From Macrostomum hystrix (taxonomy: Eukaryota > Platyhelminthes > Macrostomidae): a DNA stretch of 64,000 nt. Where the stretch lies: assembly GCA_950097015.1 (NCBI GenBank), contig CATNEN010000029.1, forward strand, positions 2,548,001 through 2,612,000, in the 5' to 3' direction. The notes under the pieces were generated by a model. The model made no database searches. It saw only the letters and a program-made list of their open reading frames with translations, and was not told the origin of the DNA. This document shows positions 34,604-47,026 of the stretch, piece by piece. How positions within the stretch are numbered: the stretch's first letter is position 1; each line of letters begins with the position of its first letter. The translations under genes and the position numbers were made by a program.

Positions 34604-37088
34604 ATGGATGACATTATTGACAGGCTAAAGAAGATGAGGATTAACGACTGCCAGTATGAGAAGAGGTAAGCATAAAACTGTATTTTCTAATATGCTTCGT
34701 GGTTTTGAAACTATTTAAATTGGATAAAAAGTATAATACTCAGTCAAACGAAAATTTAAACCTAAAACTTTATAAGTAAGCCAGAAAGTCCATGTACTTT
34801 TAGGCCTAAATCTCTATACTTCATACAGTGCTTTAAATGTATGTCTTTAATCTGACATTTCCTCCCTTCTGCAGTGAATCTGGCGCCGTGAAGCTGACCG
34901 TGACCGTTCAAGTTGGCAAGAAAAGCGAAGGCGATGAGGCCGACAAGAATGGTTTCTCTGCCACCGCCGTGATCAGCTGCGCGCCTGACTATCCCGAGAG
35001 TTGCGCCTCTGTGCAAATTGTCTCTTCTAGCGGCGTGTCTTCTGAGGCTATCACCGAGATGACCAAAAGAGTCACCGAGGTTGCCAACGAGAAGAAGGGC
35101 GAGGAATGTGTTCCTCTGCTGATCCGGGTGAGCAATAGACGGAGCTGCGGCATTGTTGGATGTGATTAGAAATTGATTAGATTTTTCATACACTGGCAAG
35201 TAATATGGTGACAGTAAAACACTTGCAAGCGAGAGGCAACTTTGCCCCATTCCACTGGCCCCTGAACAATCTTCAAGCTGTGTGCATTTACTGTGCCTTA
35301 AGGATTGGCCCTTGGATGTAAGTTTCACTAGTCCCTTAGCATTGTGCCTTGCCTTGAACTTGCCTTGACCTTGTTGCAAGAGGCAATCGACTTAACTGCT
35401 TCGCCGCTTCCCGGAATCTAGATAATTTAGTCATTGTTCTCTGGTCGACTGAATTTGAATCTAAATTTTGTCTTGCACGTTGCAGCCTGAAGATAGATAC
35501 AATCGGCACCTAACCCAGTTAAGGAAGATGTAAATCCATTGGCATATATTTATACTTATTTCTGCAGCAGGGCACCGGTGCATAATTTAGGGACAGTGGA
35601 CTCGCAGCCAGCGAGGAGGCAATTCTGCCAATATCGCTGACTCCTAAGTACACACCCACACAGATACTGTACGCAGTCACACACTCACACAGGTGTGTAC
35701 ACTCTCACTGTGCCTTGGATGTTGGCCCTAAATTGCACGACAAGCCTCCAAGCCCTATCTAAGCGGCTGCGCCCCAAATGAATGTGGCCTGACTACGGAA
35801 TCGAGCTCAGGGACCTTGGTGCGAGAGGCAGACGCATTAGACCGCTCTGCCATTTGCTCCCATCAGCCAGTGGCACAGCCAAACGGCTGTGTGCATCTGT
35901 TCCTGAGTCCATGAGCTGGGGACTGCTACACATGCTAAAATGTCTACCCGCAGCTAATGCTGTATACCTAATTTACAGTTGATTTGAGCTAGTGAGGAGT
36001 AGTGAGGAATTATGTGTCTTCCGCGCACACCGAAACCCTCCGTCAGAATTTCAAATCTTTAATTGCTAGGCCACAACATGCATAACCTTTACCACGCCTA
36101 ACTTCAGATTGTTCGCCGCTACTTGCTGGACCAGCGCGTCCACGAATGCCCGGCCTGCAAAGCCGACCTAGTTGGCGGCCAATCGGACAGTTGGCGTTCC
36201 CATTGTGGCCACTTCTACCACCGGGCTTGCATTATTAGTCTGATCCAGACTAGCGCCCGGGCGCAGCAGGAGAACTGGCCGGAGGGAGGCGACGACGAGC
36301 AGCCGGCTCAGGCTGCCGAGCGTCGCCCAGTTTGTCCGGCCTGCGGTCTTTACGAGTTCACCCTGCGTGACGATAAGCCCATTAGCCGGCGCATCAATAA
36401 GCCCGGCAGCGGCGGCGGCAGGTTTCGCGGCCGTCGAGGACGCAATCAACACTCCGGAGACGGCGAGGTGGTCGAAGGCGAAGCCGGCCAGGGTGATCAG
36501 CGTCGTCGGCGACCTAGACGGCCTCGCAATCGTCGCGGGGGCCCTGGTGAGAACGCCGAGCCCGCTGGGGGCGAGGGAGAAGGCGAACACGAGGGCGACG
36601 CCGCTCCTGGCCAGCGTCGACAGCGCAAAAGGAATCCAAACAGGCGCCGTCGGCAACAACAACGCTCGGGTGGCGAAGGCGACGGCGACGCCGAAGTTGG
36701 CGGCGACGATCCGAAGCTGTTTAATCAGCGCCGTCAGGCCGATATGCGCTTCAATGAGTTTGAGCAGCTTCGCAACCAAGTCGGTTCTGGCAACGGAAAG
36801 GGTGGCGGGCGTCGCGGCGGTGGCGGCTACCAAGGCGACTTCCCGCAGCCAGGCTACGTTGACGAGAACGGCGGATTCTATGCTCCTGATGGCTATTATT
36901 ATTATGATGGACCTCGCGGTTTCTACTCCGCTCTGGAAGCCTATGGAGGAGGCGGTCGCGGTGGTCCTCGCGGTGGTGGTGGTGGCGGCGGAGGCCGCAG
37001 GCGCAACCGTCCGCGCCGTCCAAGGGGTGATGGCAGCAACGGCAACGCTGGCGCCCCGGCTGAAGAGGCTCCGGTGGCCGAAGTTTAA
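34604..37088 (+). CDS. RWD-RING finger protein with RG/GG-rich tail (RNF25-like E3 ubiquitin ligase)
   Basis: Predicted 431-residue protein from exons 34604-34665, 34875-35127 and 36108-37088 with frame-consistent junctions (phases 2 and 0). Residues ~20-118 resemble an RWD fold: a beta-rich start, APDYPESC in the YP-motif position, then helices ending in the LLIRIVRRYLLD segment. A RING-H2 follows: C119-x2-C122-x15-C138-x-H140-x2-H143-x2-C146-x34-C181-x2-C184. The long spacer before the last cysteine pair resembles RNF25. Residues ~200-431 are basic and Gly/Arg-rich (RRRRPRRPRNRRGG, several RGG-like stretches), suggesting RNA binding. The RING implies E2 recruitment and ubiquitin transfer. 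An AG acceptor 13 bp before the ATG points to an upstream leader. Orthology to RNF25 is inference. Confidence 0.78.
35190..35335 (-). mobile_element. Degenerate SINE fragment in intron 2 of the RWD-RING gene
   Basis: The order of landmarks ggtgaca, gcgagaggcaactttgcccc, ctggcccctgaac, actgtgccttaaggattggc follows the SINE copies at 28775 and 35570 with many substitutions. It is 5' truncated. Confidence 0.5.
35570..35875 (-). mobile_element. Most complete copy of the tRNA-derived SINE
   Basis: Read on the minus strand from 35872, it begins with a tRNA-like head: A box TGGCAGAGCGGTCTAATGCG and B box-like GAGCTCGATTCC about 45 bp later. The body (ggggcgcagccgcttagat, ggccaacatccaaggcac, gtgtacacacctgtgtgag) and the family 3' end (ggcagaattgcctcctcgct) follow. 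The head looks like a serine/leucine-type tRNA. It sits in the 980-bp second intron of the RWD-RING gene. Confidence 0.75.
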
Positions 37089-38154
37089 ACTGTGCGCGCA
37101 TCGGATCCACGGTATTGTGGCCAGCCGCGGTTACTGTGGGGATGGACCTTTGCGTTCTTTGTTAAACCCCTGAGCGCGATAACTATTTATTTTGATTGCA
37201 AACAGGGGCGTCGTTATTAAAACTGGCTTGTTTTCTGCCCGATTTCCTATCAAATAACCACCCTCTGTTTTTTTCAACTGTCGCCTACCTGATTTGGCTG
37301 CAACAGACGAAAAAATCAATTAGTTAATCTGCCCGGCATGCTGGTGTGTTTTGCGTCAGAAAGAAATGCGCTTGCTGCCGCTTTTCCTCCCAACCCACCC
37401 CACCGTGTGTTTGTGTACGAATCCGCGTTATTATTATTCAACTAAATTCGCGTCCAAGGAAGCCTTGGATATTGTTTTCTTGTCATCTTTTTGAGCGGAG
37501 TTGCCAGTAGCGCAGTTTTAAAATTAACAACCTCCGCAGTTCCTCGGCTATCCACCCATCTTGGACGCGCTTATTTTCTTCTCTCTTCTCTATTCTTGTT
37601 TTTCAGTTCTATTTTCAGTGCTAAACCAGCTCTAGCTAATTCCTCTGCTCTTTTCTTAGAATAGAATGGGAATGCCTCTGAGTAGCGGCAGCAACTTTCT
37701 GCTTACTGATTAGTTAATTAATAAGATTTCAACTTTTTCAAAGCTAAACTGGTTTCGATTGGGTATAGTAGGCCAAGATAAGATACCGCTATACTAGATA
37801 CTCGTTCATGTGGACCACCTGGCACAGTTATGCGAGAACTTTTTCTATCTAGATGGGTCATTAAGTGCAGAATTTTGGTCCCCCTACTCTCTCGCCTAGC
37901 CGACTATCTGTCTGCTGTTATTAGTGTTTTTCGTCATTTTCATCATTTTTTCTGCTTAGTGACTGTTCTTTGCGCCGCGTTCTCCGAAATTTCTACTGAG
38001 CACTTTAGTGACAACGAACAAACAGTTAAGTCGATGGGCGACCTCTAGATATATTGAAAGACATTGGCTTCATTCATTGAGCTTACGTCTTAAATAGTAT
38101 GATTTGGGGCGCTAAGCTGGGATGTAGTATCGGGCTCGTCTCCATGAGATTCTA
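37089..38154 (+). other. 3' region of the RWD-RING gene and intergenic sequence
   Basis: An ATTAAA at 37216-37221 is a candidate polyadenylation signal about 130 bp after the stop. The rest is unique sequence without a recognised gene. Confidence 0.4.
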
Positions 38155-40044
38155 CCTTGAGTTAGATTAATAACTAATACAAAAACTGCGCACCGAGTCG
38201 TTGATTTTTTATAACTCACGTTTTTTATCTTAGTTTTTTCACCCAAGACCAAAATCGGTGGCGGTTTTTATAAAATTTTTGTTTTGGTTGTCGCAAGCAT
38301 TTGTTTTTCTAGTGCGTCTGATTCTATAAAATCTTATTATCTTATAAATCATATATTAGAATAACTTGTTGAACAGGTCCTGTGTTTTATTTACTTCGGC
38401 ATGGTGAACAAATAACTTTATTTTAAAATAGTTTATTAATTATTAGTAATAGATTGTATACGTGTAGTCATAATATTGGGATTTAGAAAAGCTTAGCAAT
38501 ATCTGTGGTTTCATAACAACGATATCATCCAGATGTACTGTTAGCTTTGTACCTCTATTATACCTCTATTGTTTGGAGAACAAATTGCGAGCGACCTACT
38601 TGTCCTTGTAGTATATCCGAATCGTAAAATGTCAACTCAGTAGATAAATGAAGCTCTCTGAAGGGAAAGAAATCTCCTTATCTACACTGTTGCCATTAAT
38701 TATTTTACTGTTATCTAAACAATGAGCACAAGTTAACTACTATAAGTAGGAGAAAAATATTCACAATTTAAGTTATGCCATCAATTGGTACAATTCAAAA
38801 ATATAAAAGTGAGTAATCTGATTCATAGTTAATCCAATATTATTTAGTTTTTTCTGGCGCCCAAGTTTGTTTGGATTTTGATAATCAGAAATTATACAAA
38901 TGCAATCTTATTTACAACTTGTTGCTTTTTTAGTTTCCTTTTTGATGCGTTAATTTAGCCTTGTGATTAGGTGCTTAGAAAATGAATCTTGTGAATTTTA
39001 TCGGAAGTACGGTTATGTTTTCATGAAGTAAAAAAAATGTGACGAATGGCGAACGAATCGAGACAAATAATATATTCGTATATTGTAGCGAAGCGGTATG
39101 CACTTCAGGAGTAAGTAGGTAATCACAAACAAACACTGCCAACCTTTCAGTCAGGGGACATTAATATTAGCTGTTCGATCAAACTCGAGTCTGATTTAGT
39201 TAAGTTGTTATACACAGGTGTATACGCAGAGAGTTAAGCCAATCAGGATACAGGGTGAGTGCCGGGTACAACATCATATATATTCTACTTTGTAATCATA
39301 AAAGCTAAAAAATATGCATGCGCACCATACATACTTGTAAATAAATTTGTAAAGTAAAAATACGAATTGGTATAATGTCAAAGTACGACATAAAACGAAT
39401 AATGTCGGATAATGAAACATCGTACAAGTACAAAATGAAATCGATTATAGAATTCTACGAGGATTGTACACACTTTATAATCTTATTTATGTTATTTAAA
39501 CAATTTATTCATATTTAAACAATCTTGCAGTCATATATACTCTAAAATGTTTTTTTAAGTCCTAGGACTTACTAAGCTTGTGTGCTTGCTTGCGTGTCTA
39601 TTCGAAAAAAGCAATAACAACTAGATAAAGATGGACGAGACACTTCTTTTCTTGCATTTTTCCAAAAACGAAGTGTCCCGTTCTTCTAGTGGTCCTTGCT
39701 AAAACATGTACCAACAACAAATTGTAGACAAAAAATTATTAACAACATTACTCTAAATCTTCCACTTAGAACCGAAAGAACCGAAACTTCTTTGAAATTT
39801 TCCACTTTAGCTCAGTATGCTCAATATGTAATATCAGTTCATATAAAACTGATTTAGACAAGAATCCTCAAGACTCCAGGCACTCCGTGGCTAGAAATAT
39901 ATAGCTACCTAATTTCCTAATTTCTAATAAAAACCGCCACCGATTTTGGTCTTGGGTGAAAAAAACAAAGATAAAAAACGTGAGTTATAAAAAATCAACG
40001 ACTCGGTGCGCAGTTTTTGTATTAGTTATTAATCTAACTCAAGG
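38155..40044. mobile_element. 1.9-kb non-autonomous element with ~117-bp terminal inverted repeats
   Basis: Positions 38155-38271 and 39927-40044 are inverted copies with one substitution and one single-base indel. Both start CCTTGAGTTAGATTAATAAC reading inward and end with cggtggcggtttttat. Both outer ends abut TA (38153-38154 and 40045-40046), consistent with a TA target duplication. The 1.65-kb interior is AT-rich with no open frame resembling a transposase. This fits a MITE-like or long-inverted-repeat DNA transposon. Confidence 0.8.
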
Positions 40045-40046
40045 TA

Positions 40047-42570
40047 ACTACATATATACCTGCTAATGACAGGATAAAATGTCTGTTTCCTAATTTTTTT
40101 CTTAGTGGTCTTAATGGTCCAAGGTAAAACTAAGAGGTTGTAATAGTAGTCATTGAAAAAGCCTGACAAAGAGTTGCTTATTTAGAGTTATACTTCTATA
40201 ACGACGATCGTTGTTAACTCAATTGTATAAAACAAATACTTCTGTGTTTTTAATAGTAATGTATTAGTTAATCATGATTTCAGTAACAAATTTATGATAT
40301 ATTGTATTTTTCTTGAAAGTAATAAGACCTGAATATAAAACATTTTACTCTTTTTTAGTTTGCTTTGCACATATTACCACAAACTATTTGAAACTATATA
40401 AATATGTAAATATTAATACGGTATACGTAGTTAAAGCGTGTATGATAAAAGTCACCGGTAAATTTCAAGTATTAAGCAATTGTTTATTTCTATATGCCTC
40501 TATCGTCTGTTTAGGTTAAGAAGCAAAACTTTTGTCTTTTTCAAATAATTTATCGCATCTTGTTTTATAAGTATGTCTATTTCAATGATTATAAAACAAC
40601 AATAACAAGTTATTTTTATTACCTTAACAATTGTAGTACTGTAGTCTAGAGTGTCTGTATGTACATATTCTGCTGTGTATGTACCAACTTTTCTAACTAA
40701 AAATGTAATTTCTTCCTTGCAGAAAAAATTGATTTTTTACACTAAGATTAAGAAGGCATAAAAATATTTCAGTGACATATATTTTACTGTTACTGATATC
40801 TATAGGCCTAGCAACAGTTAGTATTAGCTTTTATTTTTTGTTTCCACTTTTGTGTTGTACCTCAAACTAGTTGTCACTTAAGTGTCACTTGTCACTGAAA
40901 CACTCATGCCATTTATGTGTGCACTTAATTTAATCAAACAGTTAGATGTAACATAGACATTTCCAATTAATCTATTTAATCATTAATATATTTTTATGGT
41001 TATATTTGATTATTTGTCCGGTTAACAGGTTAACCACCCATGGACTTAATTTCTGCCCTTTCAATGAGCAGGAGCAACAATCCTCCAAAGCAAAGCAAAG
41101 ACCACTCTTGCCCTGCTGAGAGCCATCTTGAGTCTTGACCTCACAAAGACCAAACTATACCCTTGAACTAAGCTAGTCCCTGAAACAAGCAAATTTCTGG
41201 AAAAGGTTATAATTTTTTAATTAGCTGATAAGCGAAAATAATTTGAGACACAGACTTTAAATCTGAATGACTGTCCTTTTGCAGCTTATTAATTATTTTA
41301 TCTTTCAAATGAAATGAGGTTCTCATGTTAGTGCTACAACCCCTTATAACTTAGTTATAAGTTATAACTCAGTTAACTGGACAAATAATCAAATAGTCAA
41401 GATTGTCATATTAAATTGAATATTGTGATACTTTTGTGCAAATTATCATCATATAGCAGTTTAGAATATGACAATTTGATCTATACCCCTTTCATTTCAT
41501 TTACTACAGTCTAGATTAAAAAACCTAAAAATATTTATAATATATATGAATTTGTAAATCACCTTTCTACTATATACATAAATTATTTGCCTTTGAATAT
41601 ACCCATATAATAAGTAATATAGTTACATTCAGAGCAGAAATGACTATATAACTTATAAATAAAATACCTTAGCCTAGGTGTTATATCCCAAAGTTAAAAG
41701 CTAGCTTTTAGAAATATGTAGCAAATATTACATAGGATATGAGAATACAAAAAATAATATGCTGCCTTATATTTTAAAAGCTATAATAATAAGAAAGAAA
41801 GGTTTCTAATTGACAGAATATTTCTAAGAAAAACTAAATGAAACATTATCACATTTTTAAGATATTAATAAGATTATATTTTTAGTAATATGGAGAATGA
41901 TATATAGATTATAAAACATTTTAGTGTGAAAGGCTCTACAATTTAGCAATGAAAATAGATTAAGCAAACTCTTGATTTTAGTTTTTATATTTGTGTCAAA
42001 CTAGCTAGTGTACTATGGAATCGGCATGCCATTATTCATAAGTAATGAATAGAGTAAGATATTGAAAGACAAAATGGTATGTCAAGACTTTCACTTTGAT
42101 TATACCTAAATTTTATACTTTGTTAAATATATATTCGACTTCAAAAACATTTTTTCAAATATATAGCTCCTTGTCCTAAAACAAATAAGACCAGCCTTTC
42201 CAAAACCCTTGCTGACCTGTCTAACTCTCAAAAACTTGGCTTCTCTTGGGCTTGAACAATTCAGGTCTGTTTAAATAATACTATTGTTGTAATTAAATAG
42301 CCTAGAATTCAAAGGGAAATGTGGACCTTATAAAATAACACGTGATCAACTCTTTCCAAAACCCAAATATAGTGTTTGCAAAACAAATGAAGAGCTTTTG
42401 TATCACATTTTGTTGTTGCATATAATTATTTAGTACTGCCTGTTTTTGCTGTTATTTTACATTGTGATACTCCTGGATTTTCTACCATTTAAAAATTTAG
42501 GTAAAATTCCTTACAGCTTGTAAGAAAATGCTATATATTTTGATTCATTGCTTATCCTTTATTCTTGCAG
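40047..42570. other. AT-rich sequence upstream of the first ZMIZ-like exon
   Basis: No recognisable exon was found. An A/T palindromic stretch (ttataacttagttataagtt) lies near 41344-41372. If the ZMIZ-like gene has upstream coding exons in this window, they are too short or divergent for me to see. Confidence 0.4.
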
Positions 42571-44289
42571 CAACAGTCAGCCTGCATAACAAAAGAGGGG
42601 GCCTGGGCACCAAGTCCCACGCCCCCATACAATTACCAAGGGCTCCAAATGCCAAGCAACTACTACCCACCGAGTGACATGTCTGCACAGCAGCAGTCCT
42701 ACCAGATGCTCGGTTCCCCCTACATGTCAGGACCAATGCATCTGCAGTCAGTCAATGCCGCCTCTGCAGCAGGTGGGCCAACAATGATGCAGCAGGACGT
42801 GACATCTGCCTACAGGACTGCACCATCAGGTGGTGGAAAGATGGCGGCACAGTCATACATGCCGGCCAGACCCAATCCGTATGGCAGGCCGCCTATGCCA
42901 TTGCATCATCAGATTCAGCAGCAGCAGTATGCTCCAGGTGTCTATTATCCTCAGCAGATGCAGGCTCCAGGACCAGGCATTGGAGCTTCGTGGGGTCCTG
43001 AGGAGACAGCGAAGAGCGGACATATTGCAATGGCACCTCAGCAACAGCCTCGGCAGCATCTGCAGCAGCGACCAGCACCCACCCCACCTCCGCAGCAGCA
43101 GTCGCAGACGCCAGTGCTCGACGAGCAGCAGGCGGCACTGTGCTTGAATCTTCCGGTTCAGGATGGCACGATTCTGCAGCCATTCCGTCTTGACCACGCG
43201 CTCAGTGTGTCGCACTTTCAATTCGAGTTAAGACCGGGTGTGTTTTCCACTCTGATGAACAGACCCGACCTGGAGTTGCAGTTAAGAGCCCAGCTGATTG
43301 AGGACCGCAGTGGAGAGTGTAATTGGCCAAGACAGCTGTCAGTGAGCATCAACAATCAGCCACTTGTAATCGAGCGGTTAAATCAGCCACTGAACGTAAA
43401 GTCGCTGTGCACAAACAGCCACCGCAACACAATCCAGATTGCTGTGACAGCTTGCTGCTGCAGCCACATCTTCACTTTGCAGCTGGTGCACAGGCCTTCA
43501 CTGCTGTCACTGATTCAGGGTCTTTGGCGTAGACGCTGTCTTCGAACCAGCAGTTGCATAGAGAAGATCAGCCAGTTCTTTGCAGAGTCGCGGATCGGCG
43601 ATGATTCAGACAGCGTCGCATTCAGCAGCATGACTGTACCTCTTCGCTGTCCGATCACCCTTGACCGCATTAACCTTCCGGCCCGTGGCTCGGACTGTCG
43701 CCACTTGCAATGCTTTGATCTGCACGCCTACCTGCGTATGAATATCAACCGCAGCACGTGGCGATGTCCGGTGTGCGACCGCGTTGCACCATTCACTGGC
43801 CTGGTGATTGACGAGTACCTGTTCAGCATCCTCGAGGAGACCGATGCCAGCGTCGATCGAGTGGTGATTGACTCTCGTGCCCGTTGGCGTCCAGTGCCAC
43901 CGCGCCCGCTGGCTGGCACTGTGTGCTCGAAGCCCGAGCTTTATCAGCAGCAGCGACAGACGCCGCTGCCGCCCTCTACCTCCTCCCAGCTTCCGGCCCC
44001 CTCACCGATGCCCAGCAACCTGAGCGAGCCGCGCACACCACAGCTGCCACCAATGACTCCAGACTTTCTAAACATATCGGCTGGCTACCTGAACTCGCAG
44101 CAGCCCGGCACACCGCTGACCGCCTGTCCGCCAACCAACGCCAGCTGCTCCACCACGGACCCAGCCAGCGTGCGCACCGACTTGGACGATCTCAACCTTG
44201 AGCCACTGGGACCGGAGCCCAGCTCCATCTCAGACCTGCTCTCCTACCTGGACTCCGCTGGTGGTCGCGAGCTGCTCGGCTTGGATTGA
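42571..44289 (+). CDS. ZMIZ: ZMIZ-type SP-RING coregulator, terminal exon, copy 1 (5' part not identified)
   Basis: An exon beginning after the acceptor tttattcttgcag|CAACAG, open for 572 codons to the stop. The N-terminal third is rich in Gln, Pro, Met and Tyr. The middle resembles ZMIZ1/ZMIZ2 (Zimp) and Drosophila Tonalli: [28 protein letters not shown]-like [20 protein letters not shown], then an SP-RING (~43645-43785) with [22 protein letters not shown] and WRCPVCD. SP-RINGs bind the SUMO E2; ZMIZ proteins act as nuclear SUMO-linked transcription coactivators. The end ([10 protein letters not shown]) matches the conserved acidic C-terminal activation motif. The first ATG in the exon is at 42649, giving 546 residues if no coding exon precedes. 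It is nearly identical to 50208-51926. Confidence 0.88.
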   Translation, partial: QQSACITKEGAWAPSPTPPYNYQGLQMPSNYYPPSDMSAQQQSYQMLGSPYMSGPMHLQSVNAASAAGGPTMMQQDVTSAYRTAPSGGGKMAAQSYMPARPNPYGRPPMPLHHQIQQQQYAPGVYYPQQMQAPGPGIGASWGPEETAKSGHIAMAPQQQPRQHLQQRPAPTPPPQQQSQTPVLDEQQAALCLNLPVQDGTILQPFRLDHALSVSHFQFELRPGVFSTLMNRPDLELQLRAQLIEDRSGECNWPRQLSVSINNQPLVIERLNQPLNVKSLCTNSHRNTIQIAVTACCCSHIFTLQLVHRPSLLSLIQGLWRRRCLRTSSCIEKISQFFAESRIGDDSDSVAFSSMTVPLRCPITLDRINLPARGSDCRHLQCFDLHAYLRMNINRSTWRCPVCDRVAPFTGLVIDEYLFSILEETDASVDRVVIDSRARWRPVPPRPLAGTVCSKPELYQQQRQTPLPPSTSSQLPAPSPMPSNLSEPRTPQLPPMTPDFLNISAGYLNSQQPGTPLTACPPTNASCSTTDPASVRTDLDDLNLEPLGPEPSSISDLLSYLDSAGGRELLGLD

Positions 44290-46580
44290 TGTAGTCTTAG
44301 TATGAAAACAAAGATTGGGTAATTTTATTTGCTGCATATTACAATAGGTTTACTTCTTTCGAAAACATTCTTAAATGTTAAATTCATTTTTACAAAATCG
44401 TAGGTATTGTGCTTTGCCTAAGAAATTCTCTTCGCTATACTTGAAGCTCTGTATAATTGTTAACAGTTTTATAACTACTTTAAGTTAGCATTCATTTGAC
44501 TTCTAAATATTGTTGGTATTACCTAAAATTTCTACTGTAAGCAAGTTTACAATGCAGTTAAATGTCGACATTGATTTGATTGATTGAGAAGGGCACTTCC
44601 ATTTAAGTAGTATTTTTGTTTCCTTGTGTGTGTCTGTCCTGCTTTATCAAATATCGTTCATTTATATTTTATTTATACTTTGATATGATAGTAGTAGTCT
44701 CTTTGCCTATTTATGTCTGTTGCCTCAACCTTGTACTTATTTTCGAATCAGTTTTTTGTTTATCACATTGTGTAAATTATGTTGAAGTACAGATTTGAAT
44801 TACAGTTATGTATTATCAAACATTCGAATCTTCTACACACCTGCAGTAAGTCTGCGTATGTTCTAGCTTATTTAATTCATAATTAAATCTGTTTTAAACA
44901 GCAAGTATGCTTTGGGTCCATTTTTTCCGTAAATTTGAAATAGTTCTTTTTATATGCCAAGTGTTTCTATATTAATCTGTTTAGACGGCAACACTCATCT
45001 GCTATACAAGTTGATCGTTTTGCGTGACCAATTTACACTGTTTTATTCGCACATGTCTAGTGTGCATACGTAGTTTTTCCCTATTTTGCTTATAGTTTTA
45101 ACTTTGTCACAAGCACATCTTTCTTCTTCTCTGATATCGGAAGAAGAAAGTTGCTATTAATCAGTTTGTGTTTCTTGGAACTGATAGACATTTTTAACGT
45201 ATCTTATCATTTTTATTCTAATTCGTAACTTAATTACTTTAGTTTTTTTCACATACAATTTCATATTTAATAATCGCAGGTGCAATCTTATATTATCTGT
45301 ATATATGTTTGTTTATTTGTAAGAAATCTACAAGTTGTACAATCATATTTTTCAAACATTCTTCTGTAATTTTATAGCTTTCTTTTCTACTCTCTATCTG
45401 GTCTGAGTTGCGATCAATTTAATCGCAGGAAGGGCGTTTTTGTTTAGTGAAATGGTAACAGTTAGCTAAAGTAAATTCTTTAATAAAGGAACCTAGATAT
45501 CGAGCCAAAACAGTCCTAGGGTATCGTCGGCTTCCTGCGATTAAGCACTCATTTTTCACAACAGCTGTTGTGTGTTTTTATGTTCATTTTGGCAATGGAT
45601 TTTATTCTCTGCGAATTCTAGTGTTTGCTCACTCCTTTTAACGGAAATTAAAATACTACTCAATTGTAGTTTTTAATAACTTCAAATATCGGTCGTTGCA
45701 TTGGATCGATTTATTTGCGAACACGTTTCGCTTTTGTTGTCCATAATTTGTTCAGCTGAAAATCTGTTTTTTTTTTCAAAGCAAGTTACCTTTTCAGCTT
45801 TTATCGAGCTCCTACATGCTTGTTTTGTCCAAATTACACTTTTATCAATTCAGTATTTTAAATACCCGACTTAACTTTTTAATTACTTTTGAACGAGGGA
45901 ACAACTAATTATAATAGAATGCTGACATAGCTGCAACAAACCTGACGCGTTTAAAGACTCTGCTGGTAATTATGTATTATGTAAATAAGTTTACACACAC
46001 ACATACACACAAAATAAAAACGCGAGTATTAGCCTTCACACGATATACAATCTAAATTGTGTCGCCTAAAATCGGCCCTTTAGTGTGCGAGTTTTTTCTC
46101 TCTTTGTCGACCAGCTGCGCGAATCACGCGCGACTTTTAAAAGGAATAATAGCTAACAAGGACTTTCTTGTTTATTTTTCTTTCCAAGACAATGAGTCAA
46201 TCGGCTTAGAAGAGTCTCTGATTAAAAAGCAACTCTAGTAACTAGTATCCAGATAAACTACTTTGTTTGAACATCATCTATCTGTAGTAATAGATTTTTG
46301 CATGGATTTACCAGTCCAGTCGTATATTAACTGATATCTCTACTAAATCGAGTGTTGATAACTTGATAGATTAATGCACGGGTAAAATGTTTTGATTTAT
46401 ACATATAATTCTGGCTTTATTTCCGATGCAACTCATGGCGTTACCATTGGAAGCTAATGACTTTTTAGAAATTATTATCACTTTATTAATTCGGCCGTAT
46501 TCTTATGATTCGGAAATGTAATCCATTCTATTGCATATCTTATTGAAGGTGAAAGCAGTTTGTTCCAATTTTTCATAGCG
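44290..46580 (+). other. AT-rich 3' flank of ZMIZ copy 1
   Basis: Unique AT-rich sequence that does not match the flank of copy 2. AATAAA motifs lie near 45482 and 46013; the latter follows an acacacacata run. No gene is recognised. Confidence 0.4.
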
Positions 46581-46584
46581 CGAG

Positions 46585-46995
46585 TTGGCCGGCAGCTGCA
46601 TGCGCTGTAAACTGACCTTGCTTTCGTGCGAATTTTGGAATATACTCGTAGCATGCCTTGAACTAACTATCCCAGCTAATGTACCTCTCCCAGTCGATGC
46701 ACTTGTCCCAGCCAATGTACCTGTCCCAGCCGATGTACCTGTCCCAGCCAATGTACCTCTCCCAGTCGATGCACTTTGTCCCAGCGGATGTACCTGTCCC
46801 AGCTGATGCACCTGTCCCAACCGACGCGTCACGACCCCATGCCGCTTAACTCGCCGTTGTGCGACTTTGTGCGAAAGTCCTCAGCTGGCAAGGGCGTGTC
46901 CGAGGCAGTGCGAAGCTGCGGGCAGCGGCGGCACTGGTGCGTTCAAGATGCCGCGGCAAAGGAGTTGCGCAATTTTTTCCTGCGCTCCTCCGGGA

Positions 46996-47026
<31 letters not shown>

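Noticed and set aside
36168-37173. Other long frames overlapping the RWD-RING exon
   Set aside because: Shadow frames caused by GC-rich Arg/Gly codons; only the frame with the RING cysteines joins the upstream exons in phase.
38190-38215. Resemblance of gcaccgagtcgttg (and its inverted copy near 40000) to the end of a guide-RNA scaffold
   Set aside because: Only a dozen bases match, it is embedded in a 117-bp transposon-like inverted repeat, and nothing else CRISPR-related is present.
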